Assembly (NCBI GenBank): GCA_045650705.1
Contig: JAZRRK010000038.1
Span: 1 to 23,200 of the forward strand
Reading direction: 5' to 3'
DNA from: UMGS1781 sp045650705
GTDB lineage: Bacteria; Bacillota; Clostridia; TANB77; CAG-508
DNA: 23,200 nt
Shown here piece by piece: positions 1-8,358 of this stretch. Position numbers and translations under genes: made by a program. Positions within the stretch are counted from its first letter, which is position 1. Every line of letters starts with the position of its first letter. The notes beneath the pieces are model-generated. The model saw only the letters and a list, made by a program, of their open reading frames with translations, ran no database searches and was not told the DNA's origin.

Positions 1-88
1 CACCACCTAAATAGAAAATTATAATATATATGTATAAGATTGGAAAAAATGGAAAACATTATATTATATTTAACTTTAGGGGGAGTAT

Positions 89-433
89 ATGAATTCAAAC
101 CAAATGAAAAATATGATAGTACTTAAAGATTTACCATCTAATTTAATAGAGGAAGCTTTTATAATACTAAAGAATAATAAAAAAATAAAATCTTTAGAAC
201 GAATAAATAAAAATAATGATAATAAAGTACAAAAAGAAACTTCTAAAGAATATATAGTAAAAGAAGCAGAAATGGTAATTAGTAATTATTTATCTAAAAT
301 AGAGCATGAAAAACAAATAAAAAGTTATTCATTACGACAAATGGAAAACAAGTATAAAAGATTAAAAACATTAACAAAAGTTCTGAGTGGAATTATAATA
401 ATAAATATTATATTAGAGATAATTGGTATATAA
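89..433 (+). CDS. Small protein with C-terminal membrane segment, unknown function
   Basis: I do not recognise this 114-residue protein. It starts at an ATG 5 bases after a strong AGGGGGAG ribosome binding site (77-84). Residues 1-90 are lysine- and asparagine-rich, mostly helical in character, with charged stretches that could form a coiled coil. Residues 96-113 are a run of Ile, Leu, Val and Gly that looks like one membrane segment right at the C-terminus, giving a tail-anchored layout with the bulk in the cytoplasm. It lies about 70 bases before the M23/M50 pair in the same direction and may share its transcript. A weak inverted repeat (459-488) sits between them. The protein is real by its ribosome binding site and composition, but no function can be given. 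Confidence 0.7.
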   Translation: MNSNQMKNMIVLKDLPSNLIEEAFIILKNNKKIKSLERINKNNDNKVQKETSKEYIVKEAEMVISNYLSKIEHEKQIKSYSLRQMENKYKRLKTLTKVLSGIIIINIILEIIGI

Positions 434-506
434 TCAAGCAAGTTCTAACCTTTTAATTTTTGAATATATTTTAAAAAAAGTATTCAAATTTTAAGAGGTG
501 TTTTTT

Positions 507-1376
507 ATGGAAAGAATTTTGAGCCAAGATGAAAGAATTAGACGAGCAGAAGAAGTATATGCAAGAAGAAAATTACAAACACAAAATAGAATAAGCGCAA
601 CAGTAAATGTAAAAAGTAGTACAAATAATAAATTCACAAAAAAGATATTAACACAATTCATAGTATGCCTACTCATTTATATATCTTTTTATGCCATAAA
701 GAAAAGTCCAGATATATTGTCACAAGATATTATGTATAAAATAGCAGACATACTAGAGTACGATATTAATATTAAAGAAGTATATAATAATATAAATTCA
801 TACATGAAAAAGGAAGAAGAAGTAGAACAAGAGGAAAGTACCGCAAATCAAGAGAATGCAATATTAGTAGAAGAAACACTTTCTGCCACAACAGATAATA
901 TAGAAAACAGCGAGGTTGTAGAAGAAACTACAATAGAAGATAGTAGTAGCATGACACAAATGCAAATAGATGCTGAATATATAAAATCAACAATTTCTGT
1001 TGTAAAACCATTAGAAGGGGAAATAACATCAAGATTTGGAATAAGAAATCCTACTGTTGCAACAGTTCCAAAATATCATACAGGAATAGATATTGCTAGA
1101 GTAACAGGAACAGTAATTATATCTGCTATTGATGGAACTGTAGAATTGGTTTCATCACAAGGAGATTATGGAAATCATGTTAAAATAACAAATGGAGAAA
1201 TAAGTACTTTATATGCACATTGTAGTAATATATATGTAAAAGAAGGAGAACAAATAGCGCAAGGACAACAAATAGGTGAGGTTGGCGCAACTGGAAATGT
1301 AACAGGTCCGCATTTACATTTTGAGATAAGAAGGAATAATCAATATGTAGATCCAGATTTGATATTACAATTCTAG
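507..1376 (+). CDS. Membrane-anchored M23 (LytM-type) metallopeptidase, SpoIVFA-like position
   Basis: A 289-residue protein with a cytoplasmic N-terminus (1-47), one membrane segment (about 48-65), a Glu-rich linker (100-160) and a C-terminal LytM domain (about 168-288). The zinc and catalytic residues of M23 peptidases are all visible: H191 and D195 (HTGID), H238 (YAH) and the HxH pair H269/H271 in GPHLHFE, so the enzyme should cleave peptidoglycan cross-bridges outside the membrane. I chose ATG 507 over the GTG at 498 because AGAGGTG (494-500) gives it normal spacing. An M50 site-2 protease follows after 12 bases. The order matches spoIVFA-spoIVFB, where SpoIVFA carries a degenerate LytM domain and restrains the protease. 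Here the LytM site is intact, so a peptidase role, as in SpoIIQ/SpoIIIAH-type or vegetative M23 enzymes, is equally possible. Confidence 0.85.
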   Translation: MERILSQDERIRRAEEVYARRKLQTQNRISATVNVKSSTNNKFTKKILTQFIVCLLIYISFYAIKKSPDILSQDIMYKIADILEYDINIKEVYNNINSYMKKEEEVEQEESTANQENAILVEETLSATTDNIENSEVVEETTIEDSSSMTQMQIDAEYIKSTISVVKPLEGEITSRFGIRNPTVATVPKYHTGIDIARVTGTVIISAIDGTVELVSSQGDYGNHVKITNGEISTLYAHCSNIYVKEGEQIAQGQQIGEVGATGNVTGPHLHFEIRRNNQYVDPDLILQF

Positions 1377-1388
1377 GAGTTGAGATAT

Positions 1389-1994
1389 TTGCGAATAAAG
1401 ATAAATATTCAAATATTTGCAATAATAATAGTTTTTATTATTGCAAAGCAAATAAAAATATATACCTGTCTTATGGTTTTTGCATTAATTCATGAATTGG
1501 CACATATGCTAACAGGAATGCTGTTAAAACTTAAGCCAACAACACTAGAAATTCAGCCATTTGGAATAGGGATTATATTTGAGAGTTTTCACAATACAGA
1601 AAAAAACAAGATTATAATAGCAATTGCAGGACCATTAATAAATATATTATTTGCAATAATATTTAGTAATATAAATATAGAAGCGAAAGAACTAATAGTG
1701 AATACTAATATATTGTTAGCTATATTTAATTTAATGCCAATATATCCACTTGATGGAGGAAGAATAATAAAGTCTATTATAAAATTTAATAATACAGAAG
1801 AGAAAGCTGAAGCATTAGTAAATAAAATATCAAACATTCTGATGATAACTATAACTGCAATATCAAGTATTCTAATATTAATATATAAAAATATTGGACT
1901 ATTCATAATAATAATATATTTATGGATGGTTGTGGCTAAAGAAAATAAAAATTATATAATGAAGAGAAAAATATATAGTATAATAAATAAGTAA
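1389..1994 (+). CDS. M50 site-2 protease, SpoIVFB-like intramembrane metalloprotease
   Basis: An intramembrane zinc protease of 201 residues. HELAH (H35, E36, H39) supplies two zinc ligands and the catalytic Glu. The second signature, N114-LMPIYPLD122-GG, supplies the Asp ligand. Several hydrophobic segments surround both motifs and there is no PDZ or CBS domain, as in the short SpoIVFB subgroup, which cleaves pro-sigma-K in the mother cell during sporulation. The gene directly follows the M23 gene, as spoIVFB follows spoIVFA. I prefer the TTG at 1389, nine bases after AGGAG (1375-1379, overlapping the upstream stop), over the TTG at 1380, which touches that site. A vegetative S2P with another substrate remains possible because no sigma factor is in the window. 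Confidence 0.85.
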   Translation: MRIKINIQIFAIIIVFIIAKQIKIYTCLMVFALIHELAHMLTGMLLKLKPTTLEIQPFGIGIIFESFHNTEKNKIIIAIAGPLINILFAIIFSNINIEAKELIVNTNILLAIFNLMPIYPLDGGRIIKSIIKFNNTEEKAEALVNKISNILMITITAISSILILIYKNIGLFIIIIYLWMVVAKENKNYIMKRKIYSIINK

Positions 1995-2060
1995 AAAGTA
2001 CTTGACTTTTTATAAATTAAGTGTAAAAATAAAAGTAGCAAATAATAGGAGATGATACTA

Positions 2061-2507
2061 ATGACGAAGTTTTTTAAAAATCAAAAAGGTGTAACATTAA
2101 TAATGCTTATGATAATAATAGTAATCCTAGCTATATTAGCTACAATTGTTGTAGCAAACATAGATACAGGAGCAGACATAAGAAATTATAATTATATGTG
2201 TGCAGACATAGAGCTCTTAGAAAGCAAAATAATGGTATATTATAATAAAAACGGAACAATACCAACAAAAGGTGAGCCAATTTCAATTACAAGTGCAGAG
2301 CTAAATGGCGGAGAAGAAAATTCAAGAGATGAGGGTGGAAACTATTATCAAATAAATATAGAGGTTTTAAATAATGTTACTTTAAATTATGGAGGAGGAA
2401 CTTTAGAAAACAAAGATATCTATATAATAAATGAACAAAGCCATGAAGTGTATTATTTAAAAGGTGCAACATATGAAGATACTTTATATCATACTCCATT
2501 CAATTAA
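2061..2507 (+). CDS. Type IV pilin-like (pseudopilin) protein
   Basis: A 148-residue protein beginning MTKFFKNQKGVTLIMLMIII, which has the layout of a class III signal peptide: short basic leader, Gly as the prepilin-peptidase site, then a long hydrophobic helix (about 10-30). The Glu normally found five residues after the cut is Met here, which is unusual for major pilins because that Glu serves N-methylation and assembly. Residues 31-148 are a soluble domain with glycines and polar residues, possibly beta-rich. ATG 2061 is preferred because AGGAG (2047-2051) is nine bases upstream; the in-frame ATG at 2052 touches it. A weak promoter (TTGACT at 2002, TAAAAA at 2024) lies upstream. No other pilus gene is nearby, so this may be a stand-alone pseudopilin-like protein. 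Confidence 0.65.
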   Translation: MTKFFKNQKGVTLIMLMIIIVILAILATIVVANIDTGADIRNYNYMCADIELLESKIMVYYNKNGTIPTKGEPISITSAELNGGEENSRDEGGNYYQINIEVLNNVTLNYGGGTLENKDIYIINEQSHEVYYLKGATYEDTLYHTPFN

Positions 2508-2535
2508 ATTACAGATAAGGGCAGACAATAGCATA

Positions 2536-2602
2536 CAAGGGGACGGCAGACTGCCAGAGAATTAAACAAAAAAATTGTAGAGGCGTGCTATTAGCACGTC
2601 CG
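2536..2602 (+). repeat. Small hairpin repeat, copy 1 (degenerate)
   Basis: Positions 2576-2602 read TGTAGAGG followed by a palindrome (GCGTGCTA/TTAGCACG) and TCCG. It matches the TGTAGGGG-hairpin-CCG layout found at 9327, 11713 and 12995. Just before it (2536-2556) GGGGACGGCAGACTGCC looks like a second, decayed copy. It lies between the pilin-like gene and the converging end of feoB. Confidence 0.6.
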
Positions 2603-2627
2603 AACTTCGAAGAAATTACTAAATCAG

Positions 2628-2650
2628 AACCGCACGATTTACGTGCGGTT
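2628..2650. terminator. Hairpin between converging pilin-like gene and feoB
   Basis: AACCGCACG (2628-2636) pairs perfectly with CGTGCGGTT (2642-2650) around a five-base loop. It lies 12 bases past the feoB stop and about 120 bases past the pilin-like stop. The U-tracts on both sides are short, so termination strength is uncertain. Confidence 0.5.
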
Positions 2651-2661
2651 TAAAAAGTAAT

Positions 2662-4796
2662 CTAAAATATTAAGTTATATATTCCAGTTGTAATCATACA
2701 AAGAATTATTCCACAAACGGTAGGAAGGGCGAATGCAAGCATAGTCCATTTCCAGCTGTTTGTTTCTTTTTTTATAGTCATAATAGTAGTGCTACAAGGA
2801 AAATGAAGAAGTGAGAATAGCATTGCATTTATTCCAGTAAGTATAGTCCATCCATTTTGTATAAGTATTTTGCCAATAGAAACGGTATCTTCTAAATTTA
2901 CTAAAGCACCACTTGCAGTATAGCTCATTAATATAATAGGTAGAACAATCTCATTTGCAGGGAATCCTAATATAAATGCTGTAAGAATATATCCATCAAG
3001 GCCTAGAAATCTTGCAAAAGGATTTAAAAAATTAGCAATATGAGTTAGTATTGAAATATTTCCAACGGTAATATTAGCAAAAAGCCATATAACTAAACCA
3101 GTAGGAGCTGCAATTGCAACAGCTCTTCCTAAAACAAATAGAGTTCTATCAAATAATGAACGAACTAGAATTTTTCCGAGCTGAGGCCTTCTATATGGAG
3201 GTAATTCCAAAATAAATGAGGAAGGCACACCTTTAAGCAATGTTTTAGATAGTAACTTTGATATAAACAAAGTTAAAAAAATTCCTAATAATATTAATAA
3301 CAAAACAGATATTGTAGATGCTATGGATGAAAATGAACTTGTAAAAAAGCTTCCAATAAAAATTGTAGCCATAGTTATCAAGAAAGGAAATCTTCCATTA
3401 CAAGGAACAAAGTTATTTGTTAAAATAGCTATTAATCGTTCTCTTGGAGAATCAATAATTCTACATCCAATAACTCCTGCAGCATTACAACCAAATCCCA
3501 TGCACATTGTTAATGCCTGCTTACCAGAAGTGCAGCATTTTTTAAAGCATTTGTCTAAGTTAAATGCAATTCTGGGCAAGTATCCTAAATCTTCTAAAAA
3601 AGTAAATAAAGGAAAAAATATTGCCATAGGTGGTAGCATAACAGAAACAACCCAAGTCAAAGTTTGGTATATTCCGTTTACAAGTAATTCTTTTAGCCAA
3701 ATGGGAGAACTAATAAAATCTAATCCGAGTAATTAGGTATTGTTCAACATATTTAAAAAAGTTAAATAACATCTGAGAGGGATAATTTGCACCAACAATA
3801 GTAATCCAAAATATTATTCCTAAAAATAGTAACATTATTGGAATTCCACATAACTTAGAAGTTAAAATTTTGTCTATTTTTCTATCTCGATTATTGTAAT
3901 TTTGCGTTTTTAAACTTCTAGCTATTTTACTAACTTCTTCAGATTTCGCTATAATGCTATATACAAGACTATTTTTGAAATCAGAAACATCTTTTATCAA
4001 ATTTTTTACTATATTTAATTTATCGATAATATCTTTAGTAAATAAATTTAAAGATAAACGTTCTTGAATTGAATTTAATATTTTAGAATCATTATCTATA
4101 AGTTTCAAAGATATCCATCTATTAATATATTTATACTTGTCAGGTAAAATATCTTTAACAGGATTAGAAAGAATATCTAAACAATTTTCAATATTATCAG
4201 AATATCTTACTAATCTAGGTAAAGGCTTTAATTTGCCAGATGCAACATCATTTATTGTAGATAGTAGTTTATTAAGAGTTTTTTGCTTTCTCGCAATTGT
4301 GCCAACAACAGGTACTCCTAATAAAGAGCTAAGCTTGTTTAAGTCAATACTAATACCTTTCTTTTTAGCTTCGTCTAAAAGGTTAACGCATACAACTACA
4401 TTAGATGTAAGTTCTAATGTTTGATAAACTAAATTTAAGTTACGTTCTAGACAAGTTGCATCTACTACAACAACAGTTACATCAGGGTTTCCAAAACAAA
4501 TGTAATCTCTTGCAATTTCTTCTTCTTGAGAATTAGACATTAAAGAATATGTACCAGGCAAATCAACAAACAGAAAATTTTTAGAGTTAAAATCACATAT
4601 TCCAGCAGCATTTGAAACAGTTTTTCCGTGGCCAATTACCAGTATGTTGGTGCATTCCAGTTAAACCATTAAAAACAGTACTTTTGCCTACATTAGGGTT
4701 ACCAGCAATTGCAATTGTGTAATCACATCCAATAGCTTTTTCAAAAATATCTTGTTCAGCAATTTTAGAACCAGTAGAATTTTTTGTAAGTCCCAT
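2662..4796 (-). CDS. feoB: Ferrous iron transport protein B, read through two +1 frame changes at CGG
   Basis: FeoB imports Fe2+ across the membrane with an N-terminal GTPase. The coding sequence lies in three frames: residues 1-56 (4796-4629), 57-356 (4627-3728) and 357-710 (3726 to the stop at 2662). Visible motifs are G1 GNPNVGKST (32-40), G2 region WPGKT (55-59), G3 DLPG (78-81), G4 NLLD (138-141), a helical linker, then the gated membrane core. Start ATG 4796 has GGAGG upstream. At both junctions one C must be skipped in an in-frame CGG (4628 and 3727). With the two C bases skipped the product is 710 residues, normal for the family, with no lost residues. Without the shifts translation ends at codon 68 or just after the first membrane segment. 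A pseudogene is the simple alternative, but no other damage is present. No feoA is seen beside it. Confidence 0.85.
3724..3730 (-). other. +1 frameshift site 2 in feoB (ACT CGG A)
   Basis: On the minus strand the incoming frame reads CTA ATT ACT CGG ATT and meets a stop at 3710. Skipping the C (3727) gives ACT GGA TTA GAT, that is T-G-L-D-F-I, and continues into the membrane core to the end of FeoB. The in-frame CGG is 3727-3725. Confidence 0.8.
4625..4631 (-). other. +1 frameshift site 1 in feoB (CCA CGG A)
   Basis: On the minus strand the incoming frame reads TGG CCA CGG AAA AAC and stops at 4593. Skipping the C at 4628 gives TGG CCA GGA AAA ACT, W-P-G-K-T, the expected G2/switch I stretch of FeoB, and joins the DLPG frame. 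The in-frame CGG is 4628-4626 (codon 57). Confidence 0.8.
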
Positions 4797-4860
4797 AAAA
4801 AACCTCCAAATATAAGTGTAAAATATTATATTAACAAAATAAAAATAGTGTGAATTAATA

Positions 4861-4890
4861 TTGACTTTCAATAATTTATTATGGTATTAT
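4861..4890 (+). promoter_or_regulatory. Sigma-A-type promoter for the 4931 gene
   Basis: TTGACT (4861-4866) and TATTAT (4885-4890) are 18 bases apart, about 40 bases before the start codon; GAAGGGGGAG (4916-4925) is the ribosome binding site. The promoter is divergent from feoB. Confidence 0.6.
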
Positions 4891-4930
4891 ACTAATAAGC
4901 ATAACGCTTAATTTTGAAGGGGGAGTTTAT

Positions 4931-6427
4931 ATGGAAGAAAATTTCAAAAAAAGATCTACTAAAAAAATAATTATAATAATTGCTATTGTTGTTTTATTAG
5001 TAGCACTAATTGTAGGAGGAGTTCTATTTTATCTAAACAGTAAAAATAAACCTGAAAAAATATTAGAAGATAAAATAAAACAAGCTTTTGAATTAACAGA
5101 GAGTCAAAGTGAAGAAATCAATTCTGGAAGAATATCACTTGAATTATCAGGAGAAATAAATTCAGATATGGCAGAAATAAAAGCAATAAATCCAATTATA
5201 AAAGCAGTAAAAATAAATTCTATTACAGAATTTGATGTAAGCAAAAAGATTTTCAATCAAAATCTTTCAGCAACTTATGATGGTGAACAAGTTATAAGTG
5301 TTGACGCATTATTACAAGATGAAAGAGTATATGTATATTTAAATGAATTATATAGTAAATACATAGACTTTACAGATGAATTAGAAGAAGAATTAAGTCT
5401 AGAAGATATTGACTTAAACTCATTATTTGAAACTAATGCAGAGTTAGATATGGATGCACTAATTAAAGATATTGAAGGAATTTTAATAGAAGAAGTTAGT
5501 AAATTAGATTTGGAACAAGAAAAAGTAGAAGTAAATGGTGAAAAAGTTAGAAAAACAACTTTTGAATTATCAGAAAAAGATCTTTTAGAGCTATTAAAGA
5601 AAATACTTAATAAGGTTAATGAATATCAATATAATGAGGAAGTTCAATATTTAATAGAAGATTTAGAATATGAACTAGAGTATGTTGATGAAGATTCAGG
5701 AAATTATATTGAAATTTCAATGTATACAAAAGGATTAAATAATGAGATAGTGAAATTAGAAGCAAAACTATTTTCATATGATGAAGAAGAAATGTCAATA
5801 GAGTTTAACAAAGAAAATGAAAATAAAGCAACTATAGAAGTATTTATGTATGATGAAGAAGTAATGATAATAGAATACAATAAAGAAAATGACAATAAAA
5901 CAACTATAACAGCTAAAGCTGAAGGAGCTTTATTTGGAATAGTTATAGAAAAAAATAGTGATACAGAAACTGTAGTAAATGTACTATTTAACGAATATGA
6001 GGAAAGCATTGAAACAGCACAAGAAGTTATGAGTATAGTAATTAATGAACAAAATGAAAATGAAGGAACAATAAAACTTTCAATTAATGCAGAAGAAGTT
6101 GAATTAGTACTAAATGTAAAATATAAAGTAGAAGAAAATGCAATAATAGAAGAAAGAAATACAACAAATAGTATAAAAGCAAGCGAAATTACAGACAGTG
6201 ACATGATAGAGATATTAGAGAATGTAAAGAAAAATGAGATTTTATATGGAATAGTAAATTCGATGATGTCTTCTTATTATGATATGTCAGATAATATTAT
6301 AGACTCATCAGCAGATGCATTAGAGGAAACATATGATGCATATGAAGGAGAATTAGAACAAGACTTTTCATCAGAAGCATATATCACAGAGGAAAATATA
6401 AATTATTTAGATGATTATAACTATTAA
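4931..6427 (+). CDS. Membrane-anchored acidic protein, unknown function
   Basis: I do not recognise a family for this 498-residue protein. Residues 1-11 are basic, 12-34 form one strong membrane segment (Ile/Val/Leu/Gly-rich), and the rest, which would lie outside, is very acidic and rich in Glu, Asn, Ile and Val with almost no Cys. Residues about 260-400 contain loosely repeating units built on EEVMIIEYNKENDNKTTI-like strands (YDEEEMSIEFNKENEN, YDEEVMIIEYNKENDN, QEVMSIVINEQNEN), suggesting a stack of beta-hairpins. The C-terminus (450-498) is rich in Asp, Glu, Ser and Tyr. The start has a strong ribosome binding site and its own promoter. The layout is that of an extracytoplasmic scaffold or envelope protein. 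A general DUF of Clostridia may cover it, which a profile search would settle. Confidence 0.75.
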   Translation: MEENFKKRSTKKIIIIIAIVVLLVALIVGGVLFYLNSKNKPEKILEDKIKQAFELTESQSEEINSGRISLELSGEINSDMAEIKAINPIIKAVKINSITEFDVSKKIFNQNLSATYDGEQVISVDALLQDERVYVYLNELYSKYIDFTDELEEELSLEDIDLNSLFETNAELDMDALIKDIEGILIEEVSKLDLEQEKVEVNGEKVRKTTFELSEKDLLELLKKILNKVNEYQYNEEVQYLIEDLEYELEYVDEDSGNYIEISMYTKGLNNEIVKLEAKLFSYDEEEMSIEFNKENENKATIEVFMYDEEVMIIEYNKENDNKTTITAKAEGALFGIVIEKNSDTETVVNVLFNEYEESIETAQEVMSIVINEQNENEGTIKLSINAEEVELVLNVKYKVEENAIIEERNTTNSIKASEITDSDMIEILENVKKNEILYGIVNSMMSSYYDMSDNIIDSSADALEETYDAYEGELEQDFSSEAYITEENINYLDDYNY

Positions 6428-6443
6428 TATAATTATATAAAAT

Positions 6444-6465
6444 AGAGGCGGAAAAATCCGTCTCT
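6444..6465 (+). terminator. Hairpin after the 4931 gene
   Basis: AGAGGCGGA (6444-6452) pairs with TCCGTCTCT (6457-6465) around an AAAA loop, with one G-U pair. It is followed by AAAATTTT rather than a clean T-run, so it may be a weak terminator with read-through into tatD 27 bases later. Confidence 0.5.
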
Positions 6466-6491
6466 AAAATTTTAAAAATAGAGAGGGAAAA

Positions 6492-7262
6492 ATGGAGTTA
6501 TTTGATTCACATGCACATTATAATGATGAGAAGTTTGATAATGATAGAGCAGAAATTATAAATGAAATATACAACTCAGGTGTAACAAAATTAGTAAATG
6601 CGGGATACAGTTTAGAAAGTTCAAAAAAAGCAATAGAAATAGCAAATAGTTATGAATTTATATATGCAACAGTAGGAGTATCTCCAAATGATTTAGAAAA
6701 TTTAGAGGAAAATTACATTAGAATAATAGAAAAAATGGCACAAAACGAAAAAGTCGTAGCAATAGGTGAGATAGGATTAGACTATTACTGGAATAAGGAT
6801 AATAAAGAAAAACAGAAACAAATATTTATAGAACAAATAGAATTAGCTAATAAGTTGAATTTACCAATAGTAATACATACAAGAGAAGCAATTTATGACA
6901 CTATTGATATATTAAAGAATAGGATAGAATGTAATAGAAGGGGGATTTTTCATTGTTGTCCACTGAACCTAGACTTAGTAAAAGAAGCTTTAAAATTAGG
7001 GTACTATATATCAATTGCAGGACCTGCAACATTTAAAAATTCAAAGAATGCAGGACAAATATTGGAGTATATACCATTAGATAAAATATTAATAGAAACA
7101 GATTCTCCATATTTAAGTCCAGAGCCAGTAAGGGGAAGAAGAAATGACTCAAGAAATGTAAAATATATTGCACAAAAAATTGCAGAAGTAAAGAAAATGG
7201 CATTAGAAGATATAGCTCTAGCTACATACAATAATGCAAAAAGAATTTTTAATATATATTAA
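6492..7262 (+). CDS. tatD: TatD-family metal-dependent DNase
   Basis: A 256-residue TIM-barrel hydrolase that cuts DNA from 3' ends and has roles in DNA repair and fragmentation; the related D-aminoacyl-tRNA deacylase activity is also reported for the family. Metal-binding residues are at the expected places: H7 and H9 (DSHAH), E93 (GEIGLD), H129 (VIHTRE), H154 (IFHCC, where FHCFSG is usual) and D204 (ETDSPYL). The length is typical. The start ATG follows GAGAGGG. The gene stands alone between the anchored protein and the converging lemA and ends at a shared palindromic terminator. In many Firmicutes tatD (yabD) sits near yabE, and a yabE-like 3D-domain gene is indeed found 1.1 kb downstream, so this may be a remnant of that order. 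Confidence 0.93.
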   Translation: MELFDSHAHYNDEKFDNDRAEIINEIYNSGVTKLVNAGYSLESSKKAIEIANSYEFIYATVGVSPNDLENLEENYIRIIEKMAQNEKVVAIGEIGLDYYWNKDNKEKQKQIFIEQIELANKLNLPIVIHTREAIYDTIDILKNRIECNRRGIFHCCPLNLDLVKEALKLGYYISIAGPATFKNSKNAGQILEYIPLDKILIETDSPYLSPEPVRGRRNDSRNVKYIAQKIAEVKKMALEDIALATYNNAKRIFNIY

Positions 7263-7287
7263 AAAAAGTGGCATATGCCACTTTTTT
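7261..7287. terminator. Bidirectional terminator between tatD and lemA
   Basis: A near-perfect palindrome, AAAAAAGTGGCATATGCCAC then TTTTTT, works on both strands. It begins at the tatD stop and lies just past the lemA stop at 7296. Confidence 0.9.
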
Positions 7288-7295
7288 GTTGTATG

Positions 7296-7856
7296 TTATT
7301 TACCAAAATCTACTTTAACATTTTTTCTAGCTTCAGCACTTTCAGCTTCAAATAAATCTGCTGGTTTAAATTTAAATAGAGAAGCTACAATATTAGATGG
7401 AACTGTTTCCAATTTAATATTATATTTTGTTGCAGTGTCATTATAAAATTGTCTAGAAAAAGATATTTTATTTTCTGTATTTTGTAATTCTTCTTGTAAT
7501 TGAGCAAAATTTTGATTTGCTTTTAAATCTGGATAATTTTCTGCAACAGCCATAATAGTTTTTAAAGCTCCAGAAAGAGCTGTATCTAATTCAGATTTTT
7601 CTTTTACAGTTCCTGCGTTTGCCCAAGATGTTCTAAGTTCAGCAACTTTTGTTAAAACGTCATTTTCATGAGTCATGTAACCTTTTACAGTTTCAACTAA
7701 ATTAGGAATCAAATCAAATCTTCTTTGTAATTGTACATCTATTTGGCTCCAAGCATTTTGTGTACGTTGTCTTAAAGAAACCAAGTTGTTATATATAGAT
7801 ATAACTATAAAAATAAGAGCAACTACAATAATTCCAATAATTAATCCAACACTCAT
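7296..7856 (-). CDS. lemA: LemA family membrane protein
   Basis: A 186-residue protein with one N-terminal membrane segment (about 4-24) and a long helical domain. The stretch after the membrane segment, NNLVSLRQRTQNAWSQIDVQ then LQRRFDLIPNLVETVKGYM, is the strongly conserved LemA signature. The family's biochemical role is not settled; members are membrane proteins with a helical bundle, often paired with a TPM-domain or HtpX gene, neither of which is here. The ATG at 7856 has GGTGG nine bases upstream. A copy of the long hairpin element (7963-8138) lies about 105 bases upstream in the same orientation, so it could be part of the 5' leader. Confidence 0.93.
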   Translation of the reverse strand: MSVGLIIGIIVVALIFIVISIYNNLVSLRQRTQNAWSQIDVQLQRRFDLIPNLVETVKGYMTHENDVLTKVAELRTSWANAGTVKEKSELDTALSGALKTIMAVAENYPDLKANQNFAQLQEELQNTENKISFSRQFYNDTATKYNIKLETVPSNIVASLFKFKPADLFEAESAEARKNVKVDFGK

Positions 7857-7962
7857 AGGAAACCACCTTTCTTTATAATATATAATTTATACAATGAAAT
7901 TATAACACAAACAATAAAATAAATGCAACATATATGAGAAAAATAAATATGTAAATATAACT

Positions 7963-8138
7963 ATTCAGCCTAGACTTAAATAATATAGATTTTAATTGCG
8001 GTCTCCAGCCGTGGCTTATTAAAACTTATTTTCTAATTAACTACTTCGATAATTAATATTGGAATAATAATCGCACGCCTCCGGCTACTCATGGGTGGAC
8101 CTCATTTGCAATCTATATTATTTAAGTCTAGGCTGAAT
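7963..8138 (-). repeat. Long hairpin element, copy A (most diverged core)
   Basis: Outer arms 7963-7991 and 8110-8138 are perfect 29-base inverted repeats. The core, read on the minus strand, begins GCAAATGAGG and contains the shared blocks GAGTAGCCGGAGGCGTGC and TGGAGACCGCAA. The core differs from the other three copies in several places (for example GGTCCACCCATGAG against GGTCGACCCTTGAG) but the arms are still perfect. In its sense orientation it lies upstream of lemA. Confidence 0.85.
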
Positions 8139-8291
8139 GGTAAGTAAATATAAGAATTTATTTTAAAGAAAAATTAAAGAAAAAATAATTCTATGTCGAA
8201 TAAAAACGATAAAAACCTTGTCCCCGTAGTAATATTTTAAGACAAGTAGCATATAATAATATTAAATATATTACAAAATTGTTACAAGAAA

Positions 8292-8320
8292 TTGACAAAT
8301 TTATAAAAAAATAGTATAAT
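8292..8320 (+). promoter_or_regulatory. Consensus sigma-A promoter of the 3D-domain gene
   Basis: TTGACA (8292-8297), 17-base spacer, TATAAT (8315-8320): both hexamers match the consensus exactly. AAGGAGGG (8339-8346) follows at the right distance from the ATG at 8359, so strong constitutive expression is expected. Confidence 0.9.
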
Positions 8321-8358
8321 ATAAGAGGTCACTTTTTAAGGAGGGATTTAATATATAT

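Larger units (their letters stand above)
7857..8358. other. Intergenic region between lemA and the 3D-domain gene (502 bases)
   Basis: This divergent gap holds hairpin element copy A (7963-8138), then about 150 bases of A+T-rich sequence without a gene, then the sigma-A promoter (8292-8320) and the ribosome binding site of the 3D-domain gene. No further ORF with a ribosome binding site was seen. Confidence 0.7.

Noticed and set aside
1..10. Possible end of an upstream gene (ACC ACC TAA)
   Set aside because: Ten bases are not enough to support a gene; the frame cannot be tested within the window.
459..488. Inverted repeat TTTGAATA/TATTCAAA as a terminator
   Set aside because: It is A+T-only and weak, has no T-run, and overlaps the leader of the M23 gene; chance pairing is likely in this composition.
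3323..3736. Open frame on the plus strand opposite feoB
   Set aside because: It is antisense to the conserved FeoB membrane core and has no ribosome binding site or family likeness.
2662..4796. feoB as a plain pseudogene with random frameshifts
   Set aside because: Both breaks are +1, both are at an in-frame CGG and both restore a glycine; everything else in the gene is intact, and comM shows the same form. Kept only as the alternative explanation.
5704..6204. Open frame on the minus strand across the anchored protein gene
   Set aside because: It is a Ser/Ile-rich shadow of the Glu/Asn-rich coding frame on the plus strand, without a ribosome binding site.
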